NCBI RefSeq assembly: GCF_035917455.1
Contig: NZ_CP109078.1
Coordinates: 2,046,001-2,110,000 of the forward strand
From: Micromonospora sp. NBC_01796
GTDB taxonomy: Bacteria > Actinomycetota > Actinomycetes > Mycobacteriales > Micromonosporaceae
Direction of reading: 5' to 3'
DNA length: 64,000 nt
This document shows, one piece after another, positions 17,111 to 28,531 of the stretch. Below the pieces are notes generated by a model, which worked only from the letters and a program-made list of their open reading frames with translations, was not told the origin of the DNA and did no database searches. A program made the translations under genes and the position numbers. How positions within the stretch are numbered: the stretch's first letter is position 1; every line of letters starts with the position of its first letter.

Positions 17111-17992
17111 TCAACGCTGGAACTGCACCGGCCCCGAGTTCTGGGCCATCTGCTCCAGCCGGCGTACCCGCTCCTGCATCGGCGGGTGGGTGGAGAAGAG
17201 ACCCGCCAGGCCGCCACCCTTGAACGGGTTGTCGATCATCAGGTGGGCGGTCGAGGTGAGCCGGTTGTCGGCGGGCAACGGGAGCCGCTGCGTACCCTCG
17301 TGGATCTTCCGCAGGGCGCTGGCCAGGGCCAGCGGGTCGCGGGTGATCGTGGCGCCGGAGGCGTCCGCGGCGTACTCGCGGTTCCGGCTGATGGCGAGCT
17401 GGATCACACTCGCGGCGATCGGGCCGAGGATCAGCATGAGCAGCAGCGCGGCCGGGTTCGGGCCGTCGTCGTCATCCCCGCCACCGATCGGCAGGAACCA
17501 GGCGAAGTACGACAGCATCGTGATGATGCCGGCGAGACCCGCCGCGACGCTGGAGATGAGGATGTCACGGTTGTACACGTGTGACAGCTCATGTCCGATC
17601 ACGCCCCGCAGTTCGCGGTAGTCGAGAATCTGGGTGATGCCCGTGGTCACGGCAACCGCCGCGTGCTGCGGGTTACGCCCGGTCGCGAACGCGTTCGGTT
17701 GCATGGTCGGGCTGACGTAGAGCCGGGGCATCGGCTGCCCGGCGGAGGTGGAAAGCTCCCGGACCATCTGGTACAGCGCCGGGAACTCCGCCTCGGTGAC
17801 GGGCTTCGCCCGCATCGAGCGGAGCGCGAGCTTGTCCGACCAGAAGTAGCTGGCGGCGTTCATCGCCAGCGAGACCAGGACGGCGACGACCAGACCGCCG
17901 CTGCCGCCCAACGCGTAACCGACGCCGAGAATCAGCGCGGTGAGCAGGCCCAGCAGTGCGGCCGTCTTGAGACCGTTGCGGTGGCTGTGCAC
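17111..17992 (-). CDS. htpX: zinc metalloprotease HtpX homolog
   Basis: A membrane M48 protease of 293 residues that degrades damaged membrane proteins. It has two N-terminal membrane segments, the zinc motif HELSH (about residue 135), two further membrane segments interrupted by an acidic GGGDDDDGP loop, and the third zinc ligand Glu in NREYAADASGA. GTG 17992 is the start: a GAAGGAG sits 5 bases upstream and the product then begins MHSHRNGLKTAALLG. An upstream start at 18061 would add 23 atypical residues. It lies downstream of nuoN on the same strand. Confidence 0.92.
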   Translation of the reverse strand: MHSHRNGLKTAALLGLLTALILGVGYALGGSGGLVVAVLVSLAMNAASYFWSDKLALRSMRAKPVTEAEFPALYQMVRELSTSAGQPMPRLYVSPTMQPNAFATGRNPQHAAVAVTTGITQILDYRELRGVIGHELSHVYNRDILISSVAAGLAGIITMLSYFAWFLPIGGGDDDDGPNPAALLLMLILGPIAASVIQLAISRNREYAADASGATITRDPLALASALRKIHEGTQRLPLPADNRLTSTAHLMIDNPFKGGGLAGLFSTHPPMQERVRRLEQMAQNSGPVQFQR

Positions 17993-18164
17993 TATCACTC
18001 CTTCGGTGCGCGGTTCTCGTGAAACCGCTGACCGTTCCAACAACTCGATACCCATCAACAATCCCCATATAGCTGAGAGTTGCCTGTAAGACGCCGATGG
18101 GCGGCGGAGGTTGGAGCACCGAAGTCCGGTTAGGGGCCGTTGTCACCAGCCGGTGGGGCGGACG

Positions 18165-19712
18165 TCACCAACCGGCGGCGGCGTCCAGGACGAGTTGCGG
18201 GGCGAAGCCGATCACCACCGTGACCACGGTGGCGGCGGCGAGCGCCGTGGCGACCGGCCAGGGGACCCGTACCCCGGTGGGGAGTTGACCCGGGACGGCG
18301 GCTTCCGGGGCCGGGGAGAAGATCGTCGCGGCGACGCGTACGTAGTAGGCCAGTCCGATCACCGCGTTGACCGCCACCACCAGGGCGAGCCAGTCGGAGT
18401 CCCCGAACAGCAGCGACCGGACCACGGTGACCTTGGCGAACAGACCGGCCAGTCCGGGCGGCAGCCCGGCGAGCCCGACCAGCGCCAGCGCCAGTACGGC
18501 ACCGACCGCCGGACGGCGGCGGGCTGCCCCCCGGTAGTCCCCGATCTCCCCGCCGTCACCGTGCCCGGCCCGCAGGGCGATCACCGCCCCGAACGCGGAC
18601 AGCTCCAGCAGGACGAAGAAGACGGTGTACGCGAGCGCGGCGGCGAGCGCCGTCTCGAACGCCTCGGGGGTGCGCCCGCCAGCGAGCGCGAGTGCGCCGA
18701 GCGGGGCGATGACATATCCCGCCTGGGCCACCGAGGACCAGGCCAACAGGCGGATCATGCGGGTCTGCCGGAGCGCGACCAGGTTCCCCACGGTCATCGT
18801 CAGCACCGCCAGTGCGGCCAGCACCGGCCCGGTCACCGACGCGGGCAGGACGGCGTTCGTCAACGGGACCGACCCGTCCGAGACCACCGACCCGGCCACC
18901 GGTGCGGCGATCCCGGTGACCGCGAGCAGGGCGACCACACCGCCGAGCTTCGACGCGGTGGAGAGGTACGCGGCGACCGGCAGCGGTGCGCCGTCGTACG
19001 TGGCCGGGGCCCAGGCGTGGAACGGCACCGCCGCGATCTTGAAGGCCAGCCCGAGCACCACCAGCGCCACCGCGGCCGAGGTGAGCGGGATGTCCAGCAG
19101 GTCCGGGTCGGCGGCGAACGCGGTCGCCAGGAGGCGGAAGTGCAGCGCCCCGGTGACCGCGTACAGCAGGGCCGCGCCGAGCAGGGTGACCGCGGTCGCC
19201 ACCACGCTGACCACGAAGAAGGTGACCGCCGCCTCGGCGCCGGCCACGCTGCGCCGGCGCAGCCCGACCAGCACGTACAGCGGCAGGGTCAGGGTCTCCA
19301 GCGCCACGATCAGGGTGATCAGGTCGCCGGCACCGGCGAGCACCACACCGCCGGTCATCGAGCAGGCGAGCAGGAAGCAGTACTCCCCCGCCGGCACCTC
19401 GCCGGCCCGCAGCAGCGGCACCGAGAACGCCAGCACCCCGAGGGTGAGCAGGGCGAACAGGGCTGCGATCAGGCCGGTCCGGCCGGTGAACAGGTAGGAG
19501 CAGGCGTCGCCGGCGCAGAACGTCTGCCGGTCGCCGCCGCCGCCCACCACCAGCGCCCCGGCGGCGGTGGCGAGCGCACCGACCGCGAACACGGCCGTCG
19601 TCGCGCCCCGCCGGGCCACCACCAGGTCCGCCAGGAGCACCAGTACGGCGGTCCCGGCGGCCAGGTACGCCGGCAGCAGCGCGATGTTGTCCACACTCTG
19701 GGTCAGGTTCAT
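18165..19712 (-). CDS. nuoN: NADH-quinone oxidoreductase subunit N
   Basis: A 515-residue antiporter-like membrane subunit of complex I with about fourteen membrane helices. It has the conserved Glu-bearing helix ALETLTLPLYVLVGL and the central Lys region GLAFKIAAVPFHAWAPATYDGAP, which carries protons. The ATG overlaps the nuoM stop by 4 bases, so it is translationally coupled. It is the last gene of the leftward nuoI-J-K-L-M-N run. Confidence 0.93.
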   Translation of the reverse strand: MNLTQSVDNIALLPAYLAAGTAVLVLLADLVVARRGATTAVFAVGALATAAGALVVGGGGDRQTFCAGDACSYLFTGRTGLIAALFALLTLGVLAFSVPLLRAGEVPAGEYCFLLACSMTGGVVLAGAGDLITLIVALETLTLPLYVLVGLRRRSVAGAEAAVTFFVVSVVATAVTLLGAALLYAVTGALHFRLLATAFAADPDLLDIPLTSAAVALVVLGLAFKIAAVPFHAWAPATYDGAPLPVAAYLSTASKLGGVVALLAVTGIAAPVAGSVVSDGSVPLTNAVLPASVTGPVLAALAVLTMTVGNLVALRQTRMIRLLAWSSVAQAGYVIAPLGALALAGGRTPEAFETALAAALAYTVFFVLLELSAFGAVIALRAGHGDGGEIGDYRGAARRRPAVGAVLALALVGLAGLPPGLAGLFAKVTVVRSLLFGDSDWLALVVAVNAVIGLAYYVRVAATIFSPAPEAAVPGQLPTGVRVPWPVATALAAATVVTVVIGFAPQLVLDAAAGW

Positions 19713-21228
19713 GAGATCGCCTCGATCAGGGCCTTCACCGGCTCGTCGGCGACGTCCAGCGCGATCGGCGGCAGCAGGCCGACGGCGAGGATGAGCACCA
19801 CCAGGGGCGCCCAGATGGCCTGCTCGACGGCGTACCCCCGGGGTGTCAGGTTGGCCACGGCGGGCGTCGCGGGGCCGTGGCTGATCCGGCGCAGCAGCCG
19901 CAGGAAGTACGCGGCGGTGAGCGCCCCGCCGAACGCCGCCAGTACGCCGAGCGTGGTCCAGAGCGGTCCGCCGAGGCGCAGCGCGGCGACCACGCCGAAC
20001 GCCTCGCCCCAGAACCCGGCGAGTCCGGGCAGTCCGAGGGAGGCGATGGCGGCGAACCCGAGCAGCCCGGCCAGCCGGGGCGCGGTCTCCCGCAGCCCGC
20101 CCAGGTCGGCGAGTTCACCGGTGTGTGCCCGGTCCTTGATCGCCCCGGCGATGAAGAACAGCAGCCCGGTGATGACCCCGTGGGCGATGTTGCCGATCAG
20201 CGCGGCCTGGATCCCGGTGGTGGTCACGGTGGCGATGCCGAGCACGACAAAACCCATGTGGCCGACGCTGGAGTACGCGATGAGCCGCTTCAGTTCGGTC
20301 TGGGCCAGGCACACCAGGGCACCGACGATGATCGCCGCGACGGCGAGCACACCGAGCACCGGGGCGGCCCAGCGGGCACCCTCCGGGGTGACCCCGACAC
20401 CGATCCGGATCAGGCCGTACGTGCCCATCTTCAGCAGCACCCCGGCGAGGATGACACTGCCGACGGTCGGCGCCTGGCTGTGCGCGTCCGGCAGCCACGA
20501 GTGCAGCGGCCAGAGTGGACTCTTCACCGCGAAGGCGAGCGCGAACAGGGTGAACGCCACCAGTTGGGTGGTCCGGGACAGCCCGTTCCCACCGGTCAGG
20601 GCGACGATGTCGGCGGTGCCGGCCGCGCTGACCACGACGAAGACCCCGACCAGCAGGAGCACCGAGCCGAAGAGGGTGTAGAGGGCGAACTTCCGGGCCG
20701 CGTGCACCCGGCGCTCCCCGCCCCAGATCGCGATGACCGCGTACATCGGGAGGAGGACGACCTCGAAGAAGACGAAGAACAACACCAGGTCGAGGGCGAG
20801 GAAGGTGCCCAGGATGCCGACCTCGATGACCAGCAGCAGGGCGGCCAGCGTACGGCCCCGGCCCGGTGCCGGCGCCCGCCACCAGGTGTAGAGGCAGCAG
20901 AGCAGGGTCAGCAGCGTGGTCAGCACGACCAGTGGGTACGAGATCCCGTCCACCCCGAGGTGGAACCGGAGGTCCAGTCCGGGCACCCAGGTCAGGTCCA
21001 GTTCGTGCCAGGGGTGGATCCCCGGCGGCCCCTGCTCCGGCACCTGGTGGGCGAAGCCGCCGCCACCGACACCGAAGAAGAGCAGGACGCTCACCACCAG
21101 CGTGGCGGCGGCGAAACCGGTGGCGACCACCCGTCCGGCCCGGTCGAAGCGCTCGGGCAGCGCGCCGGTCACCGCCGCACCGACCGCCGGCAGGGCCAGG
21201 ATGGCGACGAGTCCGACCTGTCCGGCGC

Positions 21229-21232
<4 letters not shown>
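19709..21232 (-). CDS. nuoM: NADH-quinone oxidoreductase subunit M
   Basis: A 507-residue antiporter-like complex I subunit. It has the typical FFEVVLLPMYAVIAIWGG segment (conserved Glu), FAVKSPLWPLHSWLPDAHSQAP (Lys and His of the proton path), and LIAYSSVGHMGFV. It overlaps nuoL upstream and nuoN downstream by 4 bases each. Confidence 0.94.
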
Positions 21233-23120
<1,888 letters not shown>

Positions 23121-23124
<4 letters not shown>

Positions 23125-23513
23125 CTGGCCCCCACCCCACTGGCGGCGGAACCCGTGGGGCCGGTGCCGGTGGTGTCGACCGCTGGTTCGGGACCCTCGT
23201 CCGGCGGATGCTCGTGCAGCGTCACCTCGTCCAGCGCGACGCTGCCCCGCAACCGGTAGAGCTGCAGCACGATGGCCAGTCCGACGCCCACCTCGGCGGC
23301 GGCGATCACGATGACGAACAGCGCGAACACCTGCCCGCCGTGCGGCAGCGCCGCCCGGGTGGTGCTGTCGGCGGTGACCAGCAGCAGGTTGACCGCGTTG
23401 AGCATCAGCTCGACCGCCATCAGCACCAGCACCGCGTTGCGCCGGCGGAGTACGCCGTAGACGCCCAGGCCGAACAGGATCGCCGCGGTGACGTACGGGA
23501 TCACGGGTCTCAT
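23121..23513 (-). CDS. nuoK: NADH-quinone oxidoreductase subunit K
   Basis: A 130-residue, three-helix membrane subunit. The conserved acidic residues of the proton path are in LMAVELMLNAVNLL and IVIAAAEVGVGLAIVLQLYR. It has an unusual hydrophilic tail of about 35 residues after the last helix. ATG 23513 overlaps the nuoJ stop by 4 bases. Confidence 0.93.
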
Positions 23514-24013
23514 CGGCGCCGCCCCGGAATCCGTACGCTGATCGCGATCGCACCGACCAGTGCCGAGAGCAGGAGTACGGAGAGCACCTCGAACGGGAGC
23601 ACCCAGCGGCCGAAGATCTCCGCGCCGAGCCGTTCGGCCGTACCCGGCTCCGGCAGCTCCACCCTGGACCAGCGGAACGCGTCGATCAGCAGCAGCGTCA
23701 GCCCGGCCCCGGTGCCACCACCGATCAGGGCGGCCGGCCAACCGGGCCGGTCCAGGTCGGTGGAGGCGCCGATCGGGGCGCGGGTGAGCATCACCGCGAA
23801 GAGCAGGAGCACCACGACCGCGCCGACGTAGACGAGCACCTGCACCCAGGCCAGCAGTTCGGCGGTGAGCACCAGGTAGAGACCGGCGATCGCACCGAGG
23901 CAGACCACCAGGTAGAGACCGGCCCGGACCAGGTGCCGGGTGGTCACCACCAGTGCGCCGGAGCCGACCGCGACCGCACCGAGGGCCAGCAGCAGCACAT
24001 CCGCCCCGGTCAC
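23510..24013 (-). CDS. nuoJ: NADH-quinone oxidoreductase subunit J
   Basis: A 167-residue membrane subunit with five predicted helices. The family helix [24 protein letters not shown] contains the conserved YVGAV stretch. GTG 24013 overlaps the nuoI stop by 4 bases. Confidence 0.92.
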   Translation of the reverse strand: MTGADVLLLALGAVAVGSGALVVTTRHLVRAGLYLVVCLGAIAGLYLVLTAELLAWVQVLVYVGAVVVLLLFAVMLTRAPIGASTDLDRPGWPAALIGGGTGAGLTLLLIDAFRWSRVELPEPGTAERLGAEIFGRWVLPFEVLSVLLLSALVGAIAISVRIPGRRR

Positions 24014-24600
24014 GGTGCCGCCGAGGGTGGTGGGGGCGCGGCGGGACGCTGTGGGCGTACCGGTGGGGTGGTCGGGGCGGCGGCGCCCGGCGGCGGGGTC
24101 GCGGCCTTGCGTGCGGCGGCGGTCTCCTCCTTCGCCGGCTCACCGTTCGGGTCGTGCGCGGGGGGCGGCGGCACGGTCGCCATCCACTGCCCCAGGTGGT
24201 CCTTGTCGTGCAGCAGGTCCTTGATGTCGTACTCGGCGTACTCGAACTCGGGTGACCAGTAGAGCGCGTCGAACGGGCAGACCTCGATGCAGATCCCGCA
24301 GTACATGCAGAGGGAGAAGTCGATGTCGAACTTGTCCAGGACGTTGCGCTGCCGGGGGCGCGCCGCGCCGGGGACCTGGACCTCTTCCTTGTGCGAGTCG
24401 ATGTAGATGCACCAGTCCGGGCACTCCCGGGCGCAGAGCATGCAGACCGTGCAGTTCTCCTCGGCCAGGGCGATCACGCCACGCGAGCGCGGCGGCAGCT
24501 CGGGCTCGACGTCCGGGTACTGCTGGGTGTGCGAGTGGCCGACCATCGTCTTGAGGGTGACCGCCAGCCCCTTCGCGAGACCCTCTCCGGGCACCTTCAT
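24010..24600 (-). CDS. nuoI: NADH-quinone oxidoreductase subunit I, 2x[4Fe-4S]
   Basis: A peripheral electron-transfer subunit of 196 residues. Both ferredoxin cluster motifs are intact: [15 protein letters not shown] and [16 protein letters not shown]. The tail after residue 150 is a Pro/Ala-rich extension beyond the usual family end. I start at ATG 24600 ([17 protein letters not shown]), where family similarity begins, not at the longer frame to 24669. Confidence 0.92.
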   Translation of the reverse strand: MKVPGEGLAKGLAVTLKTMVGHSHTQQYPDVEPELPPRSRGVIALAEENCTVCMLCARECPDWCIYIDSHKEEVQVPGAARPRQRNVLDKFDIDFSLCMYCGICIEVCPFDALYWSPEFEYAEYDIKDLLHDKDHLGQWMATVPPPPAHDPNGEPAKEETAAARKAATPPPGAAAPTTPPVRPQRPAAPPPPSAAP

Positions 24601-24751
24601 GCCACCGGCCCACTTCGCTCGCTCATGCCGCCCATCCTGCACTGTCGGTCGCCCCCGCGCGACCACCACCCGCCACTTCCCGCCCTACCGGCCGTCAGGG
24701 GTGCCGTACCCTGGGCACGGGGATCCCGGCCCCGCGTGAGAGGAACTTCGC

Positions 24752-25324
24752 ATGACCTCCGCACTCAGCGACGCCTACCCGCCGACGGACGGGTGGACCA
24801 CTGACGATCTGGATGCCCTGCCCGACGACGGCCACCGCCGCGAGCTGCTCGACGGAGTTCTGATCATGTCGCCCTCCCCCACGGCCGCCCACCAGACGAT
24901 CGCCTGGCGCCTGGCCGCCGCGCTGGACGCCGACTGTCCGGACGAGTACGACGTCACCCAGGGTGTCGAGGTGCGGATCAACCGCCGCCGCTCGTTCATC
25001 CCGGACGTGCTGGTCACGACCGCTGCCGCCGCCGCCCGGCGGACCGCGAAGTACGAGCCGCACGAGGTGGTGCTCGCGGTCGAGATCGTCTCCCAGGGGT
25101 CGCAGTCGATGGACCGGATCCTGAAGCCGGCGCTCTACGCCCAGGCCGGGATCCCGTTCTACTGGCGGATCGAGTTCGAGGACGGGCTGACGGTCTACAC
25201 GTACAAGATCGATCCGGTGCACGAGGTGTACACGGAAACGGGCCGGTGGAACAAGTTCGTCGACACCGGGGAGCCGTGGGCGATGAACCTGCCGGTCAGT
25301 CGGCTGATCCCCCGGCACCTGTGA
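24752..25324 (+). CDS. Uma2 family (DUF820) endonuclease-like protein
   Basis: A 190-residue Uma2/DUF820 protein with the restriction-endonuclease-like fold. Visible features are ELLDGVLIMSPSP, the IPDVLV strand carrying the active-site Asp, and VEIVSQGS...RILKPALYAQAGIPFYWRI, which supplies the Glu and Lys. Cellular roles of this abundant family are unknown; nuclease activity is predicted only. It points against the surrounding nuo genes, and its 3' end overlaps the next gene's 3' end by 29 bases. Confidence 0.87.
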   Translation: MTSALSDAYPPTDGWTTDDLDALPDDGHRRELLDGVLIMSPSPTAAHQTIAWRLAAALDADCPDEYDVTQGVEVRINRRRSFIPDVLVTTAAAAARRTAKYEPHEVVLAVEIVSQGSQSMDRILKPALYAQAGIPFYWRIEFEDGLTVYTYKIDPVHEVYTETGRWNKFVDTGEPWAMNLPVSRLIPRHL

Positions 25325-25727
25325 GCGGTGGCAGGACCTCGACGCCGAGCTGTTGCAGGAGCTGAAACAGCTCGTTGACGCTCCACACGTCGATGATCTT
25401 GCCGACCGGGTCGAAGCGCAGGAACGTGGCACCGGAGTAACTGACCACCTGCCCGGTCGGTGGCACCGGCCCGAAGGCACCACGCTGCGTGCCGGCGGCC
25501 CGCCAGTGCAGGGCAGCCCGCTCACCGGAGACGATCAGGTCGACGATCTTGTAGCGCAGGTCCGGAAAGGCCGTACGCCGCTCCCGGTGCCAGGCCAGGA
25601 CCGCCGCCGGCCCCGAACCGCCGAGGCCGGGGCACTCTTCGGCGACCAACTCGTACGCCGTCTCCTCACGGGAGTCGTGCCAGACGTCGCTCACGAACCG
25701 TCGTACCGCGCTGTCGATGTCGACCAC
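25296..25727 (-). CDS. SnoaL-like / ester cyclase family protein
   Basis: A 143-residue protein of the NTF2-like SnoaL polyketide-cyclase or ester-cyclase type: RTAFPDLRYKIVDLIVSGERAALHWRAAGTQRG then GATFLRFDPVGKIIDVWSVNE. The family includes small-molecule cyclases and hydrolases, but most members have no assigned substrate. It lies between nuoH and the Uma2 gene and overlaps the latter tail to tail. Confidence 0.78.
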   Translation of the reverse strand: MVDIDSAVRRFVSDVWHDSREETAYELVAEECPGLGGSGPAAVLAWHRERRTAFPDLRYKIVDLIVSGERAALHWRAAGTQRGAFGPVPPTGQVVSYSGATFLRFDPVGKIIDVWSVNELFQLLQQLGVEVLPPLTGAGGSAD

Positions 25728-25760
25728 GGTGCGTCAGCCTAGCCCCCGTACGGGCCCCGG

Positions 25761-26738
25761 TCAGAATGCGACGCGGACCGCCGTGGTGAGGACCAGTTGG
25801 CCCAGCGACACCGGGACCAGGACCAGCCAGCAGAGCCGCTGCAACTGGTCCTCGCGCAGCCGGGGGTAGGACACCCGGAACCAGATCACCACGAAGGACA
25901 CCGCGAAGATCTTGAGCAGGGTCCAGAGCCAGCCGAGGTACTCGTCCCCGAACGGGCCCTGCCAACCGCCCAGGAACAGGACCGTGGTCAGGGCCGCGAT
26001 CACCACGATGCCGACGTACTCGGCGAGCAGGAAGAACGCGAACCGCAGGCCGGTGTACTCGGTCATGTAGCCGAAGACCAGCTCGGAGTCGGCGATCGGC
26101 ATGTCGAACGGCGGGCGGCGGATCTCGGCCAGCCCGGCGACGAAGAACACGAACATGGCCGGCGCCTGCCAGATCAGCCACCACGGCTGCCAGGCCTCGA
26201 CGATGCCGGGCAGGCTCAGCGTGCCGGCGGCGATCGCCACGCTCGCCGCCGACAGCACCAGCGGCAGCTCGTAACCGAGCAGCTGGGCCGCCCCTCGCAG
26301 GCCGCCGAGCAGGCTGTACTTGTTCGCCGAGGCCCACGCCGACATCAGCACCGCGACCACGCCCACGCCGATCACGGCAAGGACGAAGAACAGGCCGATG
26401 TCCAGCGGCTGCCCGACCAGATCCCCCGGTCCGAGCGGGATGACCAGCAAGGCCAACAGGTACGGCACCAGCGCCACCACCGGCGCCAGCCGGAACACCG
26501 CCCGGTCGGCGGCCCGGGGCGTGATGTCCTCCTTCTGTACGAACTTGACCCCGTCGGCGATCAACTGGGCCCAGCCGTGGAAGCCGCCCGCGTACATCGG
26601 GCCGAGCCGGCCCTGCATGTGCGCCATCACCTTGTGTTCGAGCTGCCCGACGACCAGCGGCAGGGTGAGGAACGCGACCACGACGGCCACCACCCGGATC
26701 AGCAGTTCCAGCCAGAGCGGCATCAGCGGTCGCCCCAT
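25761..26738 (-). CDS. nuoH: NADH-quinone oxidoreductase subunit H
   Basis: A 325-residue, eight-helix membrane subunit that joins the peripheral arm to the proton channels near the quinone site. Family signatures include the MQGRLGPMYAG..WAQLIADGVKF.KEDITP loop, GLAEIRRPPFDMPIADSELV and FFLLAEYVGI. The start is either ATG 26738, overlapping nuoC by 16 bases, or ATG 26723, which makes the ATGA overlap typical of the other nuo junctions here. Confidence 0.93.
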   Translation of the reverse strand: MGRPLMPLWLELLIRVVAVVVAFLTLPLVVGQLEHKVMAHMQGRLGPMYAGGFHGWAQLIADGVKFVQKEDITPRAADRAVFRLAPVVALVPYLLALLVIPLGPGDLVGQPLDIGLFFVLAVIGVGVVAVLMSAWASANKYSLLGGLRGAAQLLGYELPLVLSAASVAIAAGTLSLPGIVEAWQPWWLIWQAPAMFVFFVAGLAEIRRPPFDMPIADSELVFGYMTEYTGLRFAFFLLAEYVGIVVIAALTTVLFLGGWQGPFGDEYLGWLWTLLKIFAVSFVVIWFRVSYPRLREDQLQRLCWLVLVPVSLGQLVLTTAVRVAF

Positions 26739-27301
26739 TCACCCGGCGCCGGTACGCCCGGCGGTCGCATCGGCGCCCGGCGGGCCGTCCCCGCCTCCGA
26801 CTCACCCGGTTCCTTCGCCCCCGGCCACGGCTTTGCCACCCGTGAGGCGAGCACGAACTCCTTGCGCAGCGGGTGCCCCTCGAACTCCGGCGGCAGCAGC
26901 AGCGGCCGGAGGTCGGCGTGCCCGGCGAAACCGATCCCGAACATCTCGTACGTCTCCCGCTCGTGCCAGGCGGCACCGGGGTAGAGGTCCACCACGGACG
27001 GCACCTCGGGCTCGGGCCGGGGCACCCGGGTACGCACCAGCACCCCGTGCCGGTGCCGGGTCGACCAGAGGTGGGCGACGATGTCGAACCCGTCCGCCAG
27101 TTCGTCCACGGCGGAGAGCCAGTCGAAGAAGTCGCAGTCCAGGTCGGCGTCGTCGCGGGCGGTCCGGAGCGCGTCGCGCCACCGGTCCGGCGGTACGTCG
27201 ACCGTCGCCCGCGCGTACGCCTGCCCGCCGGACACCCCGACCGTGAGCTGCTCACCACCGAGGAGCGTGCCCAGTCGCGTACCGATCTCGTCCGGCGTCA
27301 T
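26723..27301 (-). CDS. nuoC: NADH-quinone oxidoreductase subunit C
   Basis: A 192-residue peripheral-arm subunit of the 30-kDa type: VDLYPGAAWHERETYEMFGIGFAGH and LLPPEFEGHPLRKEF are the family signature. It is not fused to NuoD. ATG 27301 has an AGGA upstream; the longer frame to 27379 only translates a C-rich tract. It is coupled to nuoH. Confidence 0.92.
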   Translation of the reverse strand: MTPDEIGTRLGTLLGGEQLTVGVSGGQAYARATVDVPPDRWRDALRTARDDADLDCDFFDWLSAVDELADGFDIVAHLWSTRHRHGVLVRTRVPRPEPEVPSVVDLYPGAAWHERETYEMFGIGFAGHADLRPLLLPPEFEGHPLRKEFVLASRVAKPWPGAKEPGESEAGTARRAPMRPPGVPAPGEWGDR

Positions 27302-27317
27302 GCCCGCGATCCTATGA

Positions 27318-27380
27318 CCCCCCACCCCTCCCCCACCCCCTCCCCGCCCCCTCCCCCCACCCGCCCACCACCCGCCCACC
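27318..27380. repeat. C-rich tract upstream of nuoC
   Basis: About sixty bases are almost wholly C with isolated A, T and G on the plus strand. The minus strand, which is the nuoC coding strand, therefore has several runs of four to six G in a row, enough to form a G-quadruplex in the nuoC leader. Function is unproven. Confidence 0.55.
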
Positions 27381-27381
27381 T

Positions 27382-27445
27382 CCGCGATCTAGGGCATATG
27401 GTGGTGATTGAAGATCAACAAACACGTATATGCCCTAGATCGCGG
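27382..27445. repeat. perfect 18-bp inverted repeat with 28-nt loop
   Basis: Arms CCGCGATCTAGGGCATAT and its exact complement lie at 27382-27399 and 27428-27445. It falls between the divergent nuoC and dehydrogenase genes, 15 bp before the start of the latter. The loop is AT-rich for this genome. It could be an operator, a leader hairpin or a mobile palindromic repeat; no function is assigned. Confidence 0.7.
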
Positions 27446-27460
27446 GGAGGGTGCGGGAGA

Positions 27461-28513
27461 ATGACGGGCGTGCGCGCCGTGACTGTCATCCCCGGGACCC
27501 CGAACTCGCTGCGCCTCGTCGACGGGTATCCCGAGCCGCCGATCGACGAGGGGGCGGTGCTGGTCCAGGCGCTGTCGGTGGGCATCTGCGGGACCGACCA
27601 CGAGATCATCGACGGGCACTACGGCGAGGCACCGCCGGGGATCGCCGAACTGGTCATCGGTCACGAGTCACTCGGACGGGTGATCGAGGACCCGACCGGT
27701 TCGCTGCGCCCCGGTGACCTGGTGGCCGGTGTCGTCCGCCACCCCGACCCGGTCCCCTGTCCGAACTGCGCGGTCGGCGAGTGGGACATGTGCAGCAACG
27801 GTCAGTACACCGAGCACGGGATCAAGGGCCTGCCCGGCTTCGCCCGGGAGCGCTGGCGGGTCGACCCCCAGTACGCGATCCTGCTCGAACCGGCGCTCGC
27901 GCAGGTCGGGGTGCTGCTCGAACCCGCCAGCATCGTGGCGAAGGCGTGGGAGCACATCGAACGGATCGGCACGCGGGCCGTCTGGCGACCGGAGACCGTA
28001 CTGGTCACCGGGGCAGGGCCGATCGGGCTGCTCGCCGCCCTCCTGGCCTGCCAGCGCGGCTTCACCGTGCACGTCCTGGACCGGAGTTCCACCGGCCCCA
28101 AGCCGGACCTGGTACGGGCGCTCGGCGCGCAGTACCACTCCGAGGGGATGGCGGCGCTCGGTTTCGAGCCCGACGTGGTGCTGGAGTGCACCGGTGCCCC
28201 GTCGGTTGTCCTGGACGTGATGTGCCAGGCCGCGCCGAACGGGATCGTCTGCCTGACCGGCGTCTCGACCGGCGGGCGCATGATCGACTTCGATGCGGGT
28301 GCGCTCAACCGGAACCTGGTGCTAGAGAACAACGTGGTGTTCGGTTCGGTGAACGCCAACCGTCGGCACTGGGACCTCGCCGCCACCGCCCTGGCCAAGG
28401 CCGACCGGCAGTGGCTCGAAGCACTGATCAGCCGCCGGGTCCCGGTGGAGGCGTACGCCGAGGCGTACACCCCCGTACCCGGTGAGATCAAGGTCGTACT
28501 CGACTTCGCCTGA
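27461..28513 (+). CDS. zinc-dependent medium-chain dehydrogenase, glucose 1-dehydrogenase type
   Basis: A 350-residue MDR-family dehydrogenase. The zinc site is visible in GICGTDHEI and GHESLG, structural Cys in PCPNCAVGEWDMC, and the nucleotide fold in VLVTGAGPIGLLAALLA. The N-terminus MTGVRAVTVIPGTPNSLRLVD and overall length match glucose 1-dehydrogenases, which oxidise glucose to gluconolactone with NAD(P). ATG 27461 has GGGAGA just upstream. A strong hairpin sits in the short leader. Other sugars or alcohols remain possible substrates. Confidence 0.82.
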   Translation: MTGVRAVTVIPGTPNSLRLVDGYPEPPIDEGAVLVQALSVGICGTDHEIIDGHYGEAPPGIAELVIGHESLGRVIEDPTGSLRPGDLVAGVVRHPDPVPCPNCAVGEWDMCSNGQYTEHGIKGLPGFARERWRVDPQYAILLEPALAQVGVLLEPASIVAKAWEHIERIGTRAVWRPETVLVTGAGPIGLLAALLACQRGFTVHVLDRSSTGPKPDLVRALGAQYHSEGMAALGFEPDVVLECTGAPSVVLDVMCQAAPNGIVCLTGVSTGGRMIDFDAGALNRNLVLENNVVFGSVNANRRHWDLAATALAKADRQWLEALISRRVPVEAYAEAYTPVPGEIKVVLDFA

Positions 28514-28531
28514 GGCTCCCCGTCGGCTCGG

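Noticed and set aside
18111-20681. Long plus-strand frame across nuoN and nuoM
   Set aside because: Antisense to clear complex I subunits; composition is Gly/Arg/Gln-rich with no domain.
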